The position numbers and the translations under genes are program-made. Source: CAVZLD01 sp963776055 (GTDB lineage Bacteria; Planctomycetota; Planctomycetia; Pirellulales; Pirellulaceae). Taken from it: a stretch of DNA of 64,000 bases. The stretch is taken from the NCBI GenBank assembly GCA_963776055.1, contig CAVZLD010000014.1:310001-374000 (forward strand), read 5' to 3'. Below, one piece after another: positions 36,038 through 46,096 of this stretch. The notes beneath the pieces are model-generated. The model searched no databases. It saw nothing but the letters and a program-made list of their open reading frames with translations, and was not told the DNA's origin. Position 1 is the first letter of the stretch; each line of letters opens with the position of its first letter.

Positions 36038-38635
36038 CTACTCGGCCTCGCCCGCCACCACCACGGTCTGGTAGATCGGCGAGGGTGAGCCGGCCGTGAC
36101 CGGGAACCTCGTCTCGCCCGATTCCAGGTAGTACTCGAAGTCGTCGCCCTGCGGCGAGATCACCGCTGAGTAAACGCGGCGCGCCTTGTGGGCCACGGGA
36201 ACGTCCTGCCACGCGCCGTGGCCTAGCGGCCGGACCTTCAAGACCGGCGGTGTTTCGCCGGTGCCCAATGCGATCACGCTCAGCTCCAGCGGCTCGCCTT
36301 TGTTGATCTGCGTCTCGGTACCGAGCACTCGGATCAGCGGCGTGCCGTTGTAAACGGGCGACGGGTTGGCGCTGTCGGGGATCGGCTTGCCCAGCCCCTG
36401 CTCGAGTTGCTTGTCCCACTTGAGCACGACCAGTTGGTGCCAGTTGAGGATCTCGAGGTTGACGATTTCACCCAAGTCGCTGGCGTTCGTCACCTTCTCA
36501 AGATGCAGCCGCATCATCTCTTCGAAGAGTCGCGTCATCTTTGTGCGGGCGGCCAGCGCCTGGGCGTACCGATCCTCACGCATGGAGAGCTCGAACTGGT
36601 GGCGGGCGACGCCGAACTCGCCCATCAGCCGCATCACTTGGAATGTCTTGAGGAAGTAATCGAAACGCTCCCGGTTCCCCCGCCCCGCAATCTGGGGTCG
36701 CAGGGCCTCGAGCTTCTCCACAAACGCGTAATCCTCTTTTGCCGTCTCCCAAGACTCATCCTCGTTGGGACGGATCGCCGCGGGCGAGGCGCCGGCGGTC
36801 TCGCTCTCCGTCTCCCAGACGTTGATGCCTGGCAGGCCGCCGGGTTTGTTGAGCCCGCTCTTGTCAAGGGAAGCGAAGATCGCCCCGGCTTCGGCCCCCA
36901 CCTCAGGGCCGAACTGCGTGAGTGCCCACCGCTGGTAGTAATCGCCCCACCAGCTGTTCTTGTCCCCGGGGAGGGTGCGCTTGGGAGGCGCCGCCGTCGT
37001 GCCGTAGGCCCAAGTCAAGTCGCGCATCGCGCCGGCGTTGGGGCTCAGAATCCGAGTGCGCCAGTGTTTGGCGATCAGGCCGTGGCCGCCCTTCTTCAGC
37101 GCGGCGTGGGCGTCCGACCAGATGCGGCCGATGTCCAGCTGCGGCTGAGCCAGGCCCCAGTCTTCTTCGAACCAGGTGCACGGCCATTTTGTGCGCGATT
37201 GGCTGAGGTCTTCGAACGATTCGGCCTCGTCCCAGAGGCCGATGATCGGCGCCTCGTAGGGCAGGAGCGTGGGGTCGTCGAACTCGGCGGGGTTGTCGGC
37301 GCTGCCGATCTTCCAGCCCGCCATGGCGATCTGGAACGGGTTGCCCAACTCGTCCAGCGCCTCGCGCGCCAAGGCAATGTCCTTTTTGATCGCGGCGATC
37401 TGGGCCGGAGTCATATCGTAGTGCTGCCACACCTCCCAGGTCCAGAGCCAGTAGTAGTCCAGGTCGTGGGCCCGCATGATGCGAGTGAAGATGCCCTTGT
37501 AGATCTCCTTGACGACGTTGGGGTCCTTCGGGTCGAGCCCCTTCTCTTTCAAGTGCCACTGCAGCGCCGGCGGGATGCAGCGGACCCAGTCGGCTTTGAC
37601 CTCGGCGCCCTTCTTCTCGACGCCCATCGGCAGCTCGGTGCCAACGGCGGTCTTGACGCCCAGCCGCTTGGCGTGGGCGAAGGCGTGCTTCAGCATTACG
37701 CCGGTCTGATTGAACGCCTCGTTGTACCCCTCCAGGTCGGTGTAGATCTGCGTGCCCATCACGTCGGGGCCATAGTCATTGCGGTCGAAAATGCACCGGG
37801 CCGGAGAGCGGAACCGGTCGGTGTCGAGCGTCGCGGAGCCCCAGATCCGGTTGGGGCGCTTCGTGTGGGCGAAGTAGGCGGGGTAAGACCACTTCACGGT
37901 GCCGTCGGGGCTCACGTCTTCGGGCAGGCCGATCCAGACCGTCAGCTCGGGCCCCGTCGGGCCGAATTCTCTCACGCGTTCTTCGTAGGCCGAGTAGCGC
38001 GGGTAGGTCTTGAGGCCAAGGAAGTTCATTCCCAGCTTCGGCAGCTGCGAAATCACCGACTTGTAGTCGCGTGTGTTCCAGAGGTCGGGGCCCTGGAAGA
38101 AGTCGTGAAAGGGCAGAATGCCACGCGTCGGAAAGAGGGGCCGCCCCACCTCGTCGAAGCCGGCGAGCGATAGGTCGGTGATTGCGTCGGGGACCGCGTC
38201 GCCGGCGAGGTCGAAGCCAACGCCGATTTTCTCGGCGTAGCGGTAAGCGGCCAATAGCGTGGCGTCCGCATCGGCGCCGGAGACGACCAAGATGTTGCGA
38301 CCATCCGCGGCAACGGACTTGAGCAGCGTCTGCCCTTCTGTGGGTCCGTACCCGATCGGGTCGCGCAACGACTCCAGCAGCGTACTGCCGTTTGCTGCGA
38401 CGACGATCAGTTCGCCGGAAGCGGGCAGCGACGCGACGGGGCTTACATCCAGCAACCGGCCGCTGCGCAGGTAGACGTAGCGCCGCACTTCTTTCGCGGC
38501 CAGCTGCTCGTCGAATGTACCGTTTACCGGATAGACGATCGTGGTTCTAGCCGATGAGATCGTCTCGGCCTGCACACCACAAAACGACGCGGTCGAGAAC
38601 AACACCGCCAACAACAATGCGCGTAAATGCTTCAT
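36038..38635 (-). CDS. Large secreted glycoside-hydrolase-like protein
   Basis: This is an intact protein of about 865 residues from the ATG at 38635, which has GGAAG upstream. It has a signal peptide (LRALLLAVLFSTASFCGVQA). The first ~120 residues (TFDEQLAAKEVRRYVYLRSG, GELIVVAANGSTLL) resemble the alpha-glucuronidase/GH20-type N-terminal accessory fold. A large alpha/beta region follows: PTRGILPFHDFFQGPDLWNT, DYYWLWTWEVWQHYDMTPAQ, WPCTWFEEDWGLAQPQLDIG and AKHWRTRILSPNAGAM. The C-terminus looks like a beta-sandwich. The exact GH family is not clear to me. The setting among sulfatases suggests action on a complex acidic or sulfated polysaccharide. Confidence 0.7.
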   Translation of the reverse strand: MKHLRALLLAVLFSTASFCGVQAETISSARTTIVYPVNGTFDEQLAAKEVRRYVYLRSGRLLDVSPVASLPASGELIVVAANGSTLLESLRDPIGYGPTEGQTLLKSVAADGRNILVVSGADADATLLAAYRYAEKIGVGFDLAGDAVPDAITDLSLAGFDEVGRPLFPTRGILPFHDFFQGPDLWNTRDYKSVISQLPKLGMNFLGLKTYPRYSAYEERVREFGPTGPELTVWIGLPEDVSPDGTVKWSYPAYFAHTKRPNRIWGSATLDTDRFRSPARCIFDRNDYGPDVMGTQIYTDLEGYNEAFNQTGVMLKHAFAHAKRLGVKTAVGTELPMGVEKKGAEVKADWVRCIPPALQWHLKEKGLDPKDPNVVKEIYKGIFTRIMRAHDLDYYWLWTWEVWQHYDMTPAQIAAIKKDIALAREALDELGNPFQIAMAGWKIGSADNPAEFDDPTLLPYEAPIIGLWDEAESFEDLSQSRTKWPCTWFEEDWGLAQPQLDIGRIWSDAHAALKKGGHGLIAKHWRTRILSPNAGAMRDLTWAYGTTAAPPKRTLPGDKNSWWGDYYQRWALTQFGPEVGAEAGAIFASLDKSGLNKPGGLPGINVWETESETAGASPAAIRPNEDESWETAKEDYAFVEKLEALRPQIAGRGNRERFDYFLKTFQVMRLMGEFGVARHQFELSMREDRYAQALAARTKMTRLFEEMMRLHLEKVTNASDLGEIVNLEILNWHQLVVLKWDKQLEQGLGKPIPDSANPSPVYNGTPLIRVLGTETQINKGEPLELSVIALGTGETPPVLKVRPLGHGAWQDVPVAHKARRVYSAVISPQGDDFEYYLESGETRFPVTAGSPSPIYQTVVVAGEAE

Positions 38636-39084
38636 GTTTCTTCCGAAAGACACCTGAGCCGCGGCAGACAACGCTAACACTCATCGAAGTATGGGCTTAC
38701 GTTACGGCCTCATGAACCCCTGAGACCCAGAAAGGGCGGGCGGCTGCTACGAGATGTCGCTGACGACAAGGATGACGCTGGGAAGCGTTAATCTACATTT
38801 GCCGGATGGCGCTTGCCCGTGACCGCCACGAGCATGTTCGCACCATTTTATGTGCGCGTCTGGTGCCGCACCACAGCCCGGAATGGGTCGTTCAGCGGAT
38901 TCCACAGGCTGCTTCGTGACCGAAGTTACATCGACTCGCGCGGCTGGGGATTCCGGTGATCTGCAGGAGGCGTGCTCGCAGGAGGGACACCGCTGTCGTC
39001 GCGCCCTCGCAAGCCCATCAATGCAATTCGACGATCATCAGTTATCATTGAGTGGCTGAAACGACGCATTCGGCACCCTGCACC
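38636..39084. other. Intergenic region, no gene seen
   Basis: About 450 bases lie between divergent genes. No RNA, repeat or convincing gene was recognised. Promoters for both neighbours are expected here. Confidence 0.5.
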
Positions 39085-40246
39085 ATGTCGCCCAACGAAA
39101 CACCACCGCTCTCCGGCAATTCACCGCCTGAATTGTCGCCCGACTTCGACAATACAGCGTACAGAGATGGTGTCTGGCGACTGGCCGCCGTAGTTGGTGT
39201 TTTCGCGGCAGTTGTGATTGCTGCTTTGGACAGCTTTCCGCTCCAACCGCGACAAGGTCGATTGTTCTTCCTTGCGGCGGGCATTGCCCTTGCCGCCTGG
39301 TCGGTTTTGCATTTCGTGTTTCCGGGTCCCTGGCGGCGATTACGTCGGCAGTGGGATTTGCTTGTGCCGATCGGGATCGTGGCCGGAGTCGAACAACTCT
39401 TCGCGTTGCTGGACCGAGTGCCTTTCCTGAGTGCGATCTTCGCACCGAATTGGTCGCTGCGACTGGTTAGCCTGTCCTTGAGCGTTTCTCTTGGTACCGT
39501 GGTGAACATCATCGTCTGGACAGCGTTCGCCGCTTGGCAAACGGATCTGCTGTGGCGCGAGTTGCTGAACGAAGGACCGTTACGTCTTGGACCTTTGCCG
39601 CCAATTCGCCGTTATTTTTTGCGATCGCTCGCGGCGTTATCTATTGGAGTAGGCGTGCTGTTGCTCGCGCTGGTTCCGATCCTCGCCATCGGAGCAGTGA
39701 TGTTCGTCGTGGCAGTCCCCTTGATGCTGGTGCTGGGTGCCGCCTGGAACTTGACGACGGTGGCGCTGCTGCCAACGACGCTGTTCAAATCAGCTCCGTT
39801 GGGTGAATCGCTCAAGTTCGGGCTGCACTTGAGCTGGCACTGGAAAGGGCGTTGGGTCGCGGTCTGTTTCCCAGTTGTTGCTGTTGGGTTTGTTCGTCCG
39901 ACTAGGGGTCCATTACACGAATTCGTCGACGGAGTATCGTCCAGGTCTCGGTGAAGGTCGCACCACGGTAGATACTGTGTGTTCCGTCAAATGGAGCACG
40001 AACGCCTTCTGGGTCGGCGGCTATGAACACGGCTGCCGCTGGTACACGAAGTATGCCGAAGGGTTGAATGTTCCTACCGTACAGCTGATTTCACAGTTGC
40101 TGACGCTGTTGCTTCTCGTGGTGGCCGTCGCCATGAAGATGACGGTGCTTCGGGAGTTGGTCGAGGATTCTGAATTCAGCAGCGTTGCCAAGCCCTGCCC
40201 CCTCTTGCCAGACCCGGCATCCGACACCAGCGTGGGTGAGCAATGA
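39085..40246 (+). CDS. Polytopic membrane protein of unknown function (one frame break)
   Basis: This is a roughly 387-residue protein with seven or more hydrophobic segments. They include VWRLAAVVGVFAAVVIAALD, RLFFLAAGIALAAWSVLHFV, SLSVSLGTVVNIIVWTAFAA and VPILAIGAVMFVVAVPLMLV. After a frame change near 39875 come LLLGLFVRLGVHY and SQLLTLLLLVVAVAMKMTVL. The N-terminal ~45 residues are Pro-rich and cytosolic-looking. A start at ATG 39085 is preferred over an upstream GTG at 39052. I do not recognise a family. It stands alone between a glycosidase-like gene and tRNA-Pro. Confidence 0.65.
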
Positions 40247-40674
40247 TCCGCGGATCTTGCTTGCCGTTGCGCCTGAAGTCGCCTTCACCGCCCGCAATAC
40301 GTAAAAGACCTAACTCGCTGAAGTTGCATCATCCGCGAGCACGACAGAATGGTCGCTCGGCACAGCGGTGGAACACGCCGACCGCAGCTAGAAATATGTC
40401 GACATGATGACGCCTGCGGGCACGGAGCGACCTGGAGCGGGACGCGTTCGTGACATATGACGAATCGATAGGGTGCCACTGCACACGCGGAGCAGCACTT
40501 CTCCTGCGCACGAAGCGGCACGTGACACATTCGTACCCTACGTCTGGCCGCGTGCATTCAGGAGTTCCGCAATGAAACGAAGCCCTTGGGGCCCCGGGGT
40601 CCCTGAGCAGCGTTTCGTTAGCGAAAGGCGCCGATGCCAGGGCAAGACCGGCAGATGGATCTACCCCCAACCAG
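40247..40674. other. Intergenic region, no gene seen
   Basis: These 428 bases lie between the membrane protein and tRNA-Pro. Short open frames overlap on both strands, but none has recognisable motifs or a good ribosome site. Confidence 0.5.
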
Positions 40675-40749
40675 TCGGGGCGCCCAGATTCGAACTGGGG
40701 ACCTCCTGCTCCCAAAGCAGGCGCGCTAACCAGACTGCGCTACGCCCCG
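40675..40749 (-). tRNA. tRNA-Pro (anticodon TGG)
   Basis: The minus strand folds as a standard cloverleaf. The acceptor stem CGGGGCG pairs with CGCCCCG at 40676-40682, and the discriminator base is A. The anticodon stem-loop is CCTGC-TTTGGGA-GCAGG and the T-arm is CCCAG-TTCGAAT-CTGGG. CCA is not encoded. The 75-base length is normal. Confidence 0.95.
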
Positions 40750-40869
40750 CGACTTGCACGGGCCCGGACCCCCATCGGAGCCAAGACCGACAGACATGCT
40801 ACTCGCGTGCTACCGTCTGTGCAATTGCACTTATAGTAAACATTTGTACATACTCCCCGCGCGAAGCGC

Positions 40870-41910
40870 TTAACCGGCGTGGCTTTGCGGCTGATCGCCA
40901 CCCGCCGACTGGATCAAGTGGCTGAGCCGTTCGAACTCCTCGGCATTGCGGAAGTGAATCACAATCTGACCGCGGCTGCGACTGGCTTGGCGGATATCGA
41001 CTTTCGTTCCAAGCAGGATTCGCAACTGTTGCTCAAGCGACGCGACGTGGTGACTGCGCGTGGTCGTCTTGCGTCGTCGTGGGTTCTTTTTGTTGCTCGC
41101 ATCCAGCGGTTCGCCGTCTTCCAACTCGATCCGTTCCTGCACCAGACGTTCGATTTCGCGGACACTGATCCCTTCGCGCTTGATGCGCTGACTGAACTCG
41201 ATCTGCAACGCCTCGTCACCCAATGGCAACAGTGCCCGCGCGTGTCCGGCCGAGAGCGATCCGGCCTGCAGATCCTGCTGCACGAGCGGTGGCAATTCCA
41301 GCAGACGGACGAGATTCGCGATGGTCGATCGATCGATCTTGAGGCGTCGACCGAGGTCTTCTTGGGTGCACTGATGCTGATCCAGGTACCGCCGAAACGA
41401 GAGCGCTTTTTCGATCGCGTTAAGATCTTTTCGTTGCAAGTTCTCGACGATCGCCAATTCGGCCACCAGCCGATCGTCCGCTTGACGCACGCGCGCCGGC
41501 ACTTGCGTCCAGCCGGCCTGGATCGCCGCCCGCAAGCGGCGCTCGCCGGAAATCAACTGCCAACGATCTCCGATCCGTCGCACGAGGATCGGCTGGAGCA
41601 TGTCGTGCTCTTTCAGGCTCTCGGCCAGCGAGGCGATTTCGCTCTCGCTGAAATCGCGCCGCGGCTGGAACGGGTTGTCGTCCACCTCGTAGACGCTGAG
41701 CATCAACAGGTCACCGTCGGTCGCGGTGACCGACTCGCCGATCGCCGAGGCGGTGCCCGATGCGTCGCCCGCATGTTCGTCCGCCTCGTCGGGACGGTGG
41801 ATCCGGGGCTCGGTCACCGGACCGGCCGGTTCGGCCGGCAGGGCTGCCGGGTCCAGGTCATCGCCCAAGAGGGCCGCCAGGCCACGTCCTAATCGTCGTT
41901 CTTTAGACAC
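40870..41910 (-). CDS. parB: ParB chromosome-partitioning protein
   Basis: This is an intact protein of about 347 residues from the GTG at 41908-41910. The start is chosen because SKERRLGRGLAALLGD is the usual ParB opening and because it overlaps the parA stop. The CTPase/ParB-N domain has NPFQPRRDF and the GERRLRAAIQAG motif. The HTH KorB-like region (TQEDLGRRLKIDRSTIANLV, LSAGHARALL) binds parS. The C-terminal dimerisation domain is VASLEQQLRILLGTKVDIRQ through GQIVIHF. It acts with ParA and the parS sites at 42761-42812 to segregate the origin region. Confidence 0.95.
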   Translation of the reverse strand: MSKERRLGRGLAALLGDDLDPAALPAEPAGPVTEPRIHRPDEADEHAGDASGTASAIGESVTATDGDLLMLSVYEVDDNPFQPRRDFSESEIASLAESLKEHDMLQPILVRRIGDRWQLISGERRLRAAIQAGWTQVPARVRQADDRLVAELAIVENLQRKDLNAIEKALSFRRYLDQHQCTQEDLGRRLKIDRSTIANLVRLLELPPLVQQDLQAGSLSAGHARALLPLGDEALQIEFSQRIKREGISVREIERLVQERIELEDGEPLDASNKKNPRRRKTTTRSHHVASLEQQLRILLGTKVDIRQASRSRGQIVIHFRNAEEFERLSHLIQSAGGDQPQSHAG

Positions 41911-42649
41911 GTTCCAAGACCTCCATGCATAATTCAACGTAAGACCGGGCGCCGCGCGATCGCGGAGCATATTGCAGCACGGATTGCCCGTGGCTGGGAG
42001 CCTCGGACACCGCCACGTCCCGGGGAACGACCGTTTGAAAGACAATGTCGCCAAAGAACTCGCGCACCTCGATGTCGACCTCCCGCGTCAATTCCAACGC
42101 ATGGTCGTACATCGTCAGTACGATTCCACCAAACTCCAGCCGGTTGGCCGGGCCATGCATCACCCGGCGAATGACCTCAATCATCTGCGTTAGCCCCTCC
42201 ATCGCGAAATACTCGCACTGGATCGGCATGATGATTTCCGATGAACAGGCCAAGGCCGATTCCGTAAGTCGACCAAGCGAAGGAGGACAGTCGATCAAGA
42301 CGTAGTCGTAGTCGCCGGTCTCTTCGACGAAGTACCGCTGAAACCGCGGCAAACAATCCGCGTTGCCGCCCGCCAAGACCTCCACGTCCTCAAAACGGCG
42401 ACTGCCCGGCAACAGATCCAAACCGGCCAACGTGACCTCCGACAAAATGAGCTCTGACGGTTCCGTCGCGAGAAACGGATGACGGCTCGCAGGCTGCCGC
42501 CCCAGACCGGTCGTGGCACTGCACTGGGGATCCAGGTCGACCAGCAACGTCCGGCCTCCACTGATCGCCAACGCCACAGACAGATTGATCGCCGTCGTTG
42601 TCTTTCCGACCCCACCCTTCTGATTCGCTACGCACATGATCCGTGGCAC
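41903..42649 (-). CDS. parA: ParA/Soj chromosome-partitioning ATPase
   Basis: This intact 248-residue ATPase has the deviant Walker A motif NQKGGVGKTTTAINLSVAL at the N-terminus. DYVLIDCPPSLGRLTESAL (Walker B) and MPIQCEYFAMEGLTQMIEVI follow. It binds DNA non-specifically and moves ParB-parS complexes. Its stop overlaps the parB GTG by a few bases, so the pair is an operon. Two parS sites lie 110-165 bases upstream, which suggests ParB may also influence parAB expression. Confidence 0.95.
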   Translation of the reverse strand: MPRIMCVANQKGGVGKTTTAINLSVALAISGGRTLLVDLDPQCSATTGLGRQPASRHPFLATEPSELILSEVTLAGLDLLPGSRRFEDVEVLAGGNADCLPRFQRYFVEETGDYDYVLIDCPPSLGRLTESALACSSEIIMPIQCEYFAMEGLTQMIEVIRRVMHGPANRLEFGGIVLTMYDHALELTREVDIEVREFFGDIVFQTVVPRDVAVSEAPSHGQSVLQYAPRSRGARSYVELCMEVLERV

Positions 42650-42760
42650 GCTGAGCCTCCTGCTCGGTCCCCCACGCCTCCGCCCCGGCGCGAGTGGCGG
42701 CGGATTGTAGACGGGCCCCCGCGTTACCGAAACGCCAGTTTCGCTCTGTCAAGAAAAATC

Positions 42761-42776
42761 CGTTTCACGTGGAACC
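42761..42776. promoter_or_regulatory. parS site 1
   Basis: The core GTTTCACGTGGAAC matches the parS consensus (TGTTNCACGTGAAACA-type, CACGTG centre) in 13 of the 14 core positions. It lies upstream of parA. Confidence 0.85.
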
Positions 42777-42796
42777 CCGCAGCTTACCCAGAAGCC

Positions 42797-42812
42797 CGTT
42801 CCACGTGAAACC
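42797..42812. promoter_or_regulatory. parS site 2
   Basis: The core GTTCCACGTGAAAC is the exact reverse complement of site 1, 36 bases away. It matches the parS consensus. Confidence 0.87.
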
Positions 42813-42851
42813 GCCAATTTTCACATGCCGGAAACGGGCAACTGCCGCGGT

Positions 42852-42923
42852 GCGAGTCGCACGGACGTATCGCGTTCGTGGCGACGCTCCTTCCAAGCGG
42901 ATAGGGCGACGAAACGCTATCGG
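42852..42923. repeat. Dispersed repeat, copy B (near parS)
   Basis: This stretch aligns with 31763-31831 over about 68 bases, including TCGCGTTCGTGGCGACG. See copy A. Confidence 0.65.
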
Positions 42924-43358
42924 CAAGTACGACGCCCTGTGGACGCCGTATGGTGTGGGCCTCCGACGAGCACGCAACACCGTCGCGGGAGACGTCGCAG
43001 AAACGGGAACGTCCGGAGCGTTCGGCGTACGCGGGAGCAATTCGCGGAAGGAATCGGGGGTTGCTCCGATACTCCCTCGGCTCGCGGCAAAACGTCGCTA
43101 CTCGGGAAAACGGCGGTCGGTACCGAGAGAGACCAGGCAACAGCGCGCATCCGCCGACCGGTACTTGCCCCGGGTTCTGGTAATCGTGAATGGGCTGCGA
43201 GGCAAGCGTCCTACTGCGAATGGAATCTGCTGGCGGTTGTCTCCCAGCCCATGAAACACCGGGGCCAGCGCGATGCGAATCAAGCGACACGTGAGCCAGC
43301 ACCAGACGGGTATCGGAAACGCATCCGAAATCCGGGTGGGCTTTGCGGAGTCAGCATC

Positions 43359-44674
43359 TCATTCGAGCGGGTTGATCACGAGCCCACTGAGCAGTTTCGG
43401 ATAGAAGTAGGTGCTCTTGGCAGGCATCCGTTCGCCGTACTCGCTGATCGCGCGCACGTGATCCAGCGTGGCCGGCATGACGAGCGCTGCCAGAGGGAAA
43501 CTCCCGACCGTCCGGATCCGACTGCAGCCCTTCGACCAACTCCGAAACACGGTGCACGTACTCAGGCTTGGGAAGGTCCTGCAGCCCGAGCAGCGATTCG
43601 ATGACCAGTCGATGGAGGATACTGACACCGAGACCTTGCCAATCGGCACTGTGCTCCTGAGCGACTTGACGCATCCGGTCGCGGCCGGCGGGTGTGATGC
43701 GGGCCAGGATCCAGGTCTGATCGCGGGGAGTGTACAGTCCCAACGTGGCTTGTTCCCCTTCGATTTCAATGTCGCTCCATACCTCGCCGCCGAGTTCCGG
43801 TCCGCGCCCGATTGACTGGCAGTCAAAACAGCTTTCCAGCTTCGCGGTCAACTCCGAATGCAGCAACGCGGGCGTTCCTCGAAACAGTCGGTGCGTGGGC
43901 AGGACGAGCATGCCGGGGTCATTCATCCCGACACACATCATCAAGACGACATTCGCCGGGTGGTTGTCAGGCATCGTCTGTTTCTGTGCCAATTCATCGC
44001 GGTAGTTGCAGGCGGTTTCGTAACGATGGTGACCGTCGGCGATGAAGATCGGCTTGGCCCCCATCTCGGCGGTCAAATGCGAGATCGCCTGAACATCGGT
44101 CACCGGCCATAGGCGATGGATGACGCCAAGATGGTCGGTCGCTTCCACCGGCGTTTGATCGGCGATCTGCGCTTCGAGGTGTTCTTGCACATCATTGGCA
44201 GGATCGGGATACAGGCCGAAGATCTGGCTCAGGTTGGCTCGACAAGCCCGCATCAATTGCAGGCGATCCGCCTTCGCCGACGCGTGCGTTTCCTCGTGCG
44301 GGTAGATCGAACCCTCGCCGAAACGTTCCAACCGCGTGCGGCACATGAACCCGCGGCGCGTGTGCGTTTGACCGGCGTAATCGAAAACCTGATGGTAAAC
44401 GTAGATTGCCGGGTCCGGATCGTTCTGCAGAACGCCTTCTGCGCGCCAATTCTTCAGGAATCGCGCGGCGCGCGAGTAGCGATTCGACTCGGCGTCGTCA
44501 CCGGGTTCCTCGCGATTGAGAATCAACCGGATCACGTTGGCTGGGTGCTTCTCGTAAAGTTGCTCGCGCAAGCGGGCCGTCGATCACATCGTACGGCGGC
44601 GCAACAACGTCGCTCAACGAGCCAACGTGTCCGAGATCGTATCGGAGTCCGCGAAAGGCGTGGATGATCGCCAT
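43359..44674 (-). CDS. DUF1015 family protein (frame-disrupted)
   Basis: The start at 44674 gives MAIIHAFRGLRYDLGHVGSL and VVAPPYDVIDGPL, the DUF1015 opening. After a frame change near 44575 it continues EQLYEKHPANVIRLILNRE, SIYPHEETHASAKADRLQLM, PIFIADGHHRYETACNYRDE and MCVGMNDPGMLVLPTHRL. A second change near 43510 restores the C-terminus MPAKSTYFYPKLLSGLVINP. About 438 residues, normal for this widespread bacterial family. Its biochemical role is not established to my knowledge. It begins two bases after the ahcY stop on the same strand, so it is probably in one transcript with ahcY. Confidence 0.85.
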
Positions 44675-44675
44675 A

Positions 44676-45991
44676 TCAATACCGGTAGTAGTCCGGCTTG
44701 AACGGACCTTCGACGGGAACTCCGAGGTACTCTGCCTGCTGGGGTGTGAGGTGAGTTAACTTGACACCCAACTGATCGAGGTGCAGTCGCGCGACCTCCT
44801 CGTCCAGCTCCTTGGGCAGGACGTGCACGCCAACTGCGTACTTGTCCGGTTCGGTCCAAAGCGCGAGTTGGGCGAGCACCTGATTGGTGAACGAGTTGGA
44901 CATCACGAACGAGGGATGCCCGGTGGCGCAGCCGAGATTCACCAAACGACCCTCGGCCAACACGATCACCGAATGTCCATCGGGAAAGGTGTAGCGATCG
45001 ACCAGCGGCTTGATGTTGACCTTCTTCACACCTTTCTGACCATCCAGCCAGGCCATGTCGATCTCCAGATCGAAGTGCCCGATGTTGCAGATGATCGCAT
45101 CGTTCGGCATGACCTTCATGTGCTCGCCGCAGATGATGTCCCGGCAGCCGGTCGCCGTGACGAAGATGTTCCCGATCGGCGCGGCGTCCTCCATCGTCAT
45201 GACCTGGAAGCCTTCCATCGAGGCTTGCAGCGCGTTGATCGGATCGATCTCGGTAATGATCACGCGTGCTCCGTAGCGTTGCAGCGAATGAGCGCAACCC
45301 TTGCCGACGTCGCCGTAACCCGCGACCACGGCCACCTTGCCGGCCACCATCACGTCGGTCGCCCGCTTGATTCCGTCGACCAGCGACTCGCGACAGCCGT
45401 ACAGGTTGTCGAACTTGCTTTTCGTCACCGAGTCGTTGACGTTGATCGCCGGGACTTTCAGCGTGCCCTGACTCCATCATCTTGCGGAGCTCCTTGATGC
45501 CCGTCGTGGTCTCTTCCGTCAGACCCCGAATCCCGGACAGCAATTCGCCGATGCTTCTTGTGCACCAGCGCGGTCAGATCGCCGCCGTCATCCAGGATCA
45601 TGTTCAGCGGCTGCCCGTCGGCGAAGTACAGCGTCTGCTCGATGCACCAGTCGTACTCTTCATCCGTCTCGCCCTTCCAGGCGTAGACCGGCACGCCGGT
45701 CTTCGCGATCGCCGCCGCAGCGTGGTCCTGCGTCGAGAACTTATTGCAGCTGCTCCACTGCACTTCCGCCCCCAACTCGGTCAGCGTCTCGATCAGCACG
45801 GCGGTCTGAATGGTCATGTGCAGGCAGCCGGCGATCCGGGCCCCGGCGAGAGGTTTGGAGGCCCCATACTTGTGGCGAATCGCCATCAAACCGGGCATTT
45901 CGTTCTCTGCCAACATGATCTCGCGACGCCCCCAATCGGCGAGCGAAATGTCTTTGACCTTGTAGGGTGCCTTTGTCTCAACCTGGGCCAC
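44676..45991 (-). CDS. ahcY: S-adenosylhomocysteine hydrolase (frame-disrupted)
   Basis: This NAD-dependent enzyme splits S-adenosylhomocysteine to homocysteine and adenosine, relieving inhibition of methyltransferases. The GTG at 45991 (GGAGGA seven bases upstream) gives VAQVETKAPYKVKDISLADW. The family motifs are GARIAGCLHMTIQTAVLIET, WSSCNKFSTQDHAAAAI, SKFDNLYGCRESLVDGIKRA and the NAD-binding GKVAVVAGYGDVGKGCA. The C-terminus GVPVEGPFKPDYYRY is typical. Frame changes are needed near 45545 and 45465. The reconstructed length is about 438 residues. An upstream in-frame TTG at 46027 is less likely. Confidence 0.93.
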
Positions 45992-46096
45992 AGCGTGTTC
46001 CTCCGATTTCGAAGAGTTGACCAGCAACTCGAAAGTGCCTCATTCTGTGTCAAACCGATCTATGATAGACGCGCGGCCGACCAACGCAAGCCGCAC

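Larger units (their letters stand above)
42650..43358. other. Large intergenic region upstream of parAB
   Basis: This roughly 700-base gap holds two parS sites and copy B of the dispersed repeat. No DnaA-box cluster was recognised by eye, so an origin cannot be claimed. The 42930-43340 stretch shows no gene. Confidence 0.55.

Noticed and set aside
36407..38173. 588-codon plus-strand open frame
   Set aside because: It is antisense to the glycosidase-like gene. It has no signal, motifs or good start, and it arises from strong codon-position GC bias.
42650..43358. Replication origin
   Set aside because: parS sites and parAB suggest proximity, but no DnaA-box cluster, dnaA or dnaN gene is visible in the window.
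45992..46096. SAH riboswitch upstream of ahcY
   Set aside because: The 105-base leader shows no recognisable SAH-riboswitch core or paired elements by eye. A covariance search would be needed to claim one.
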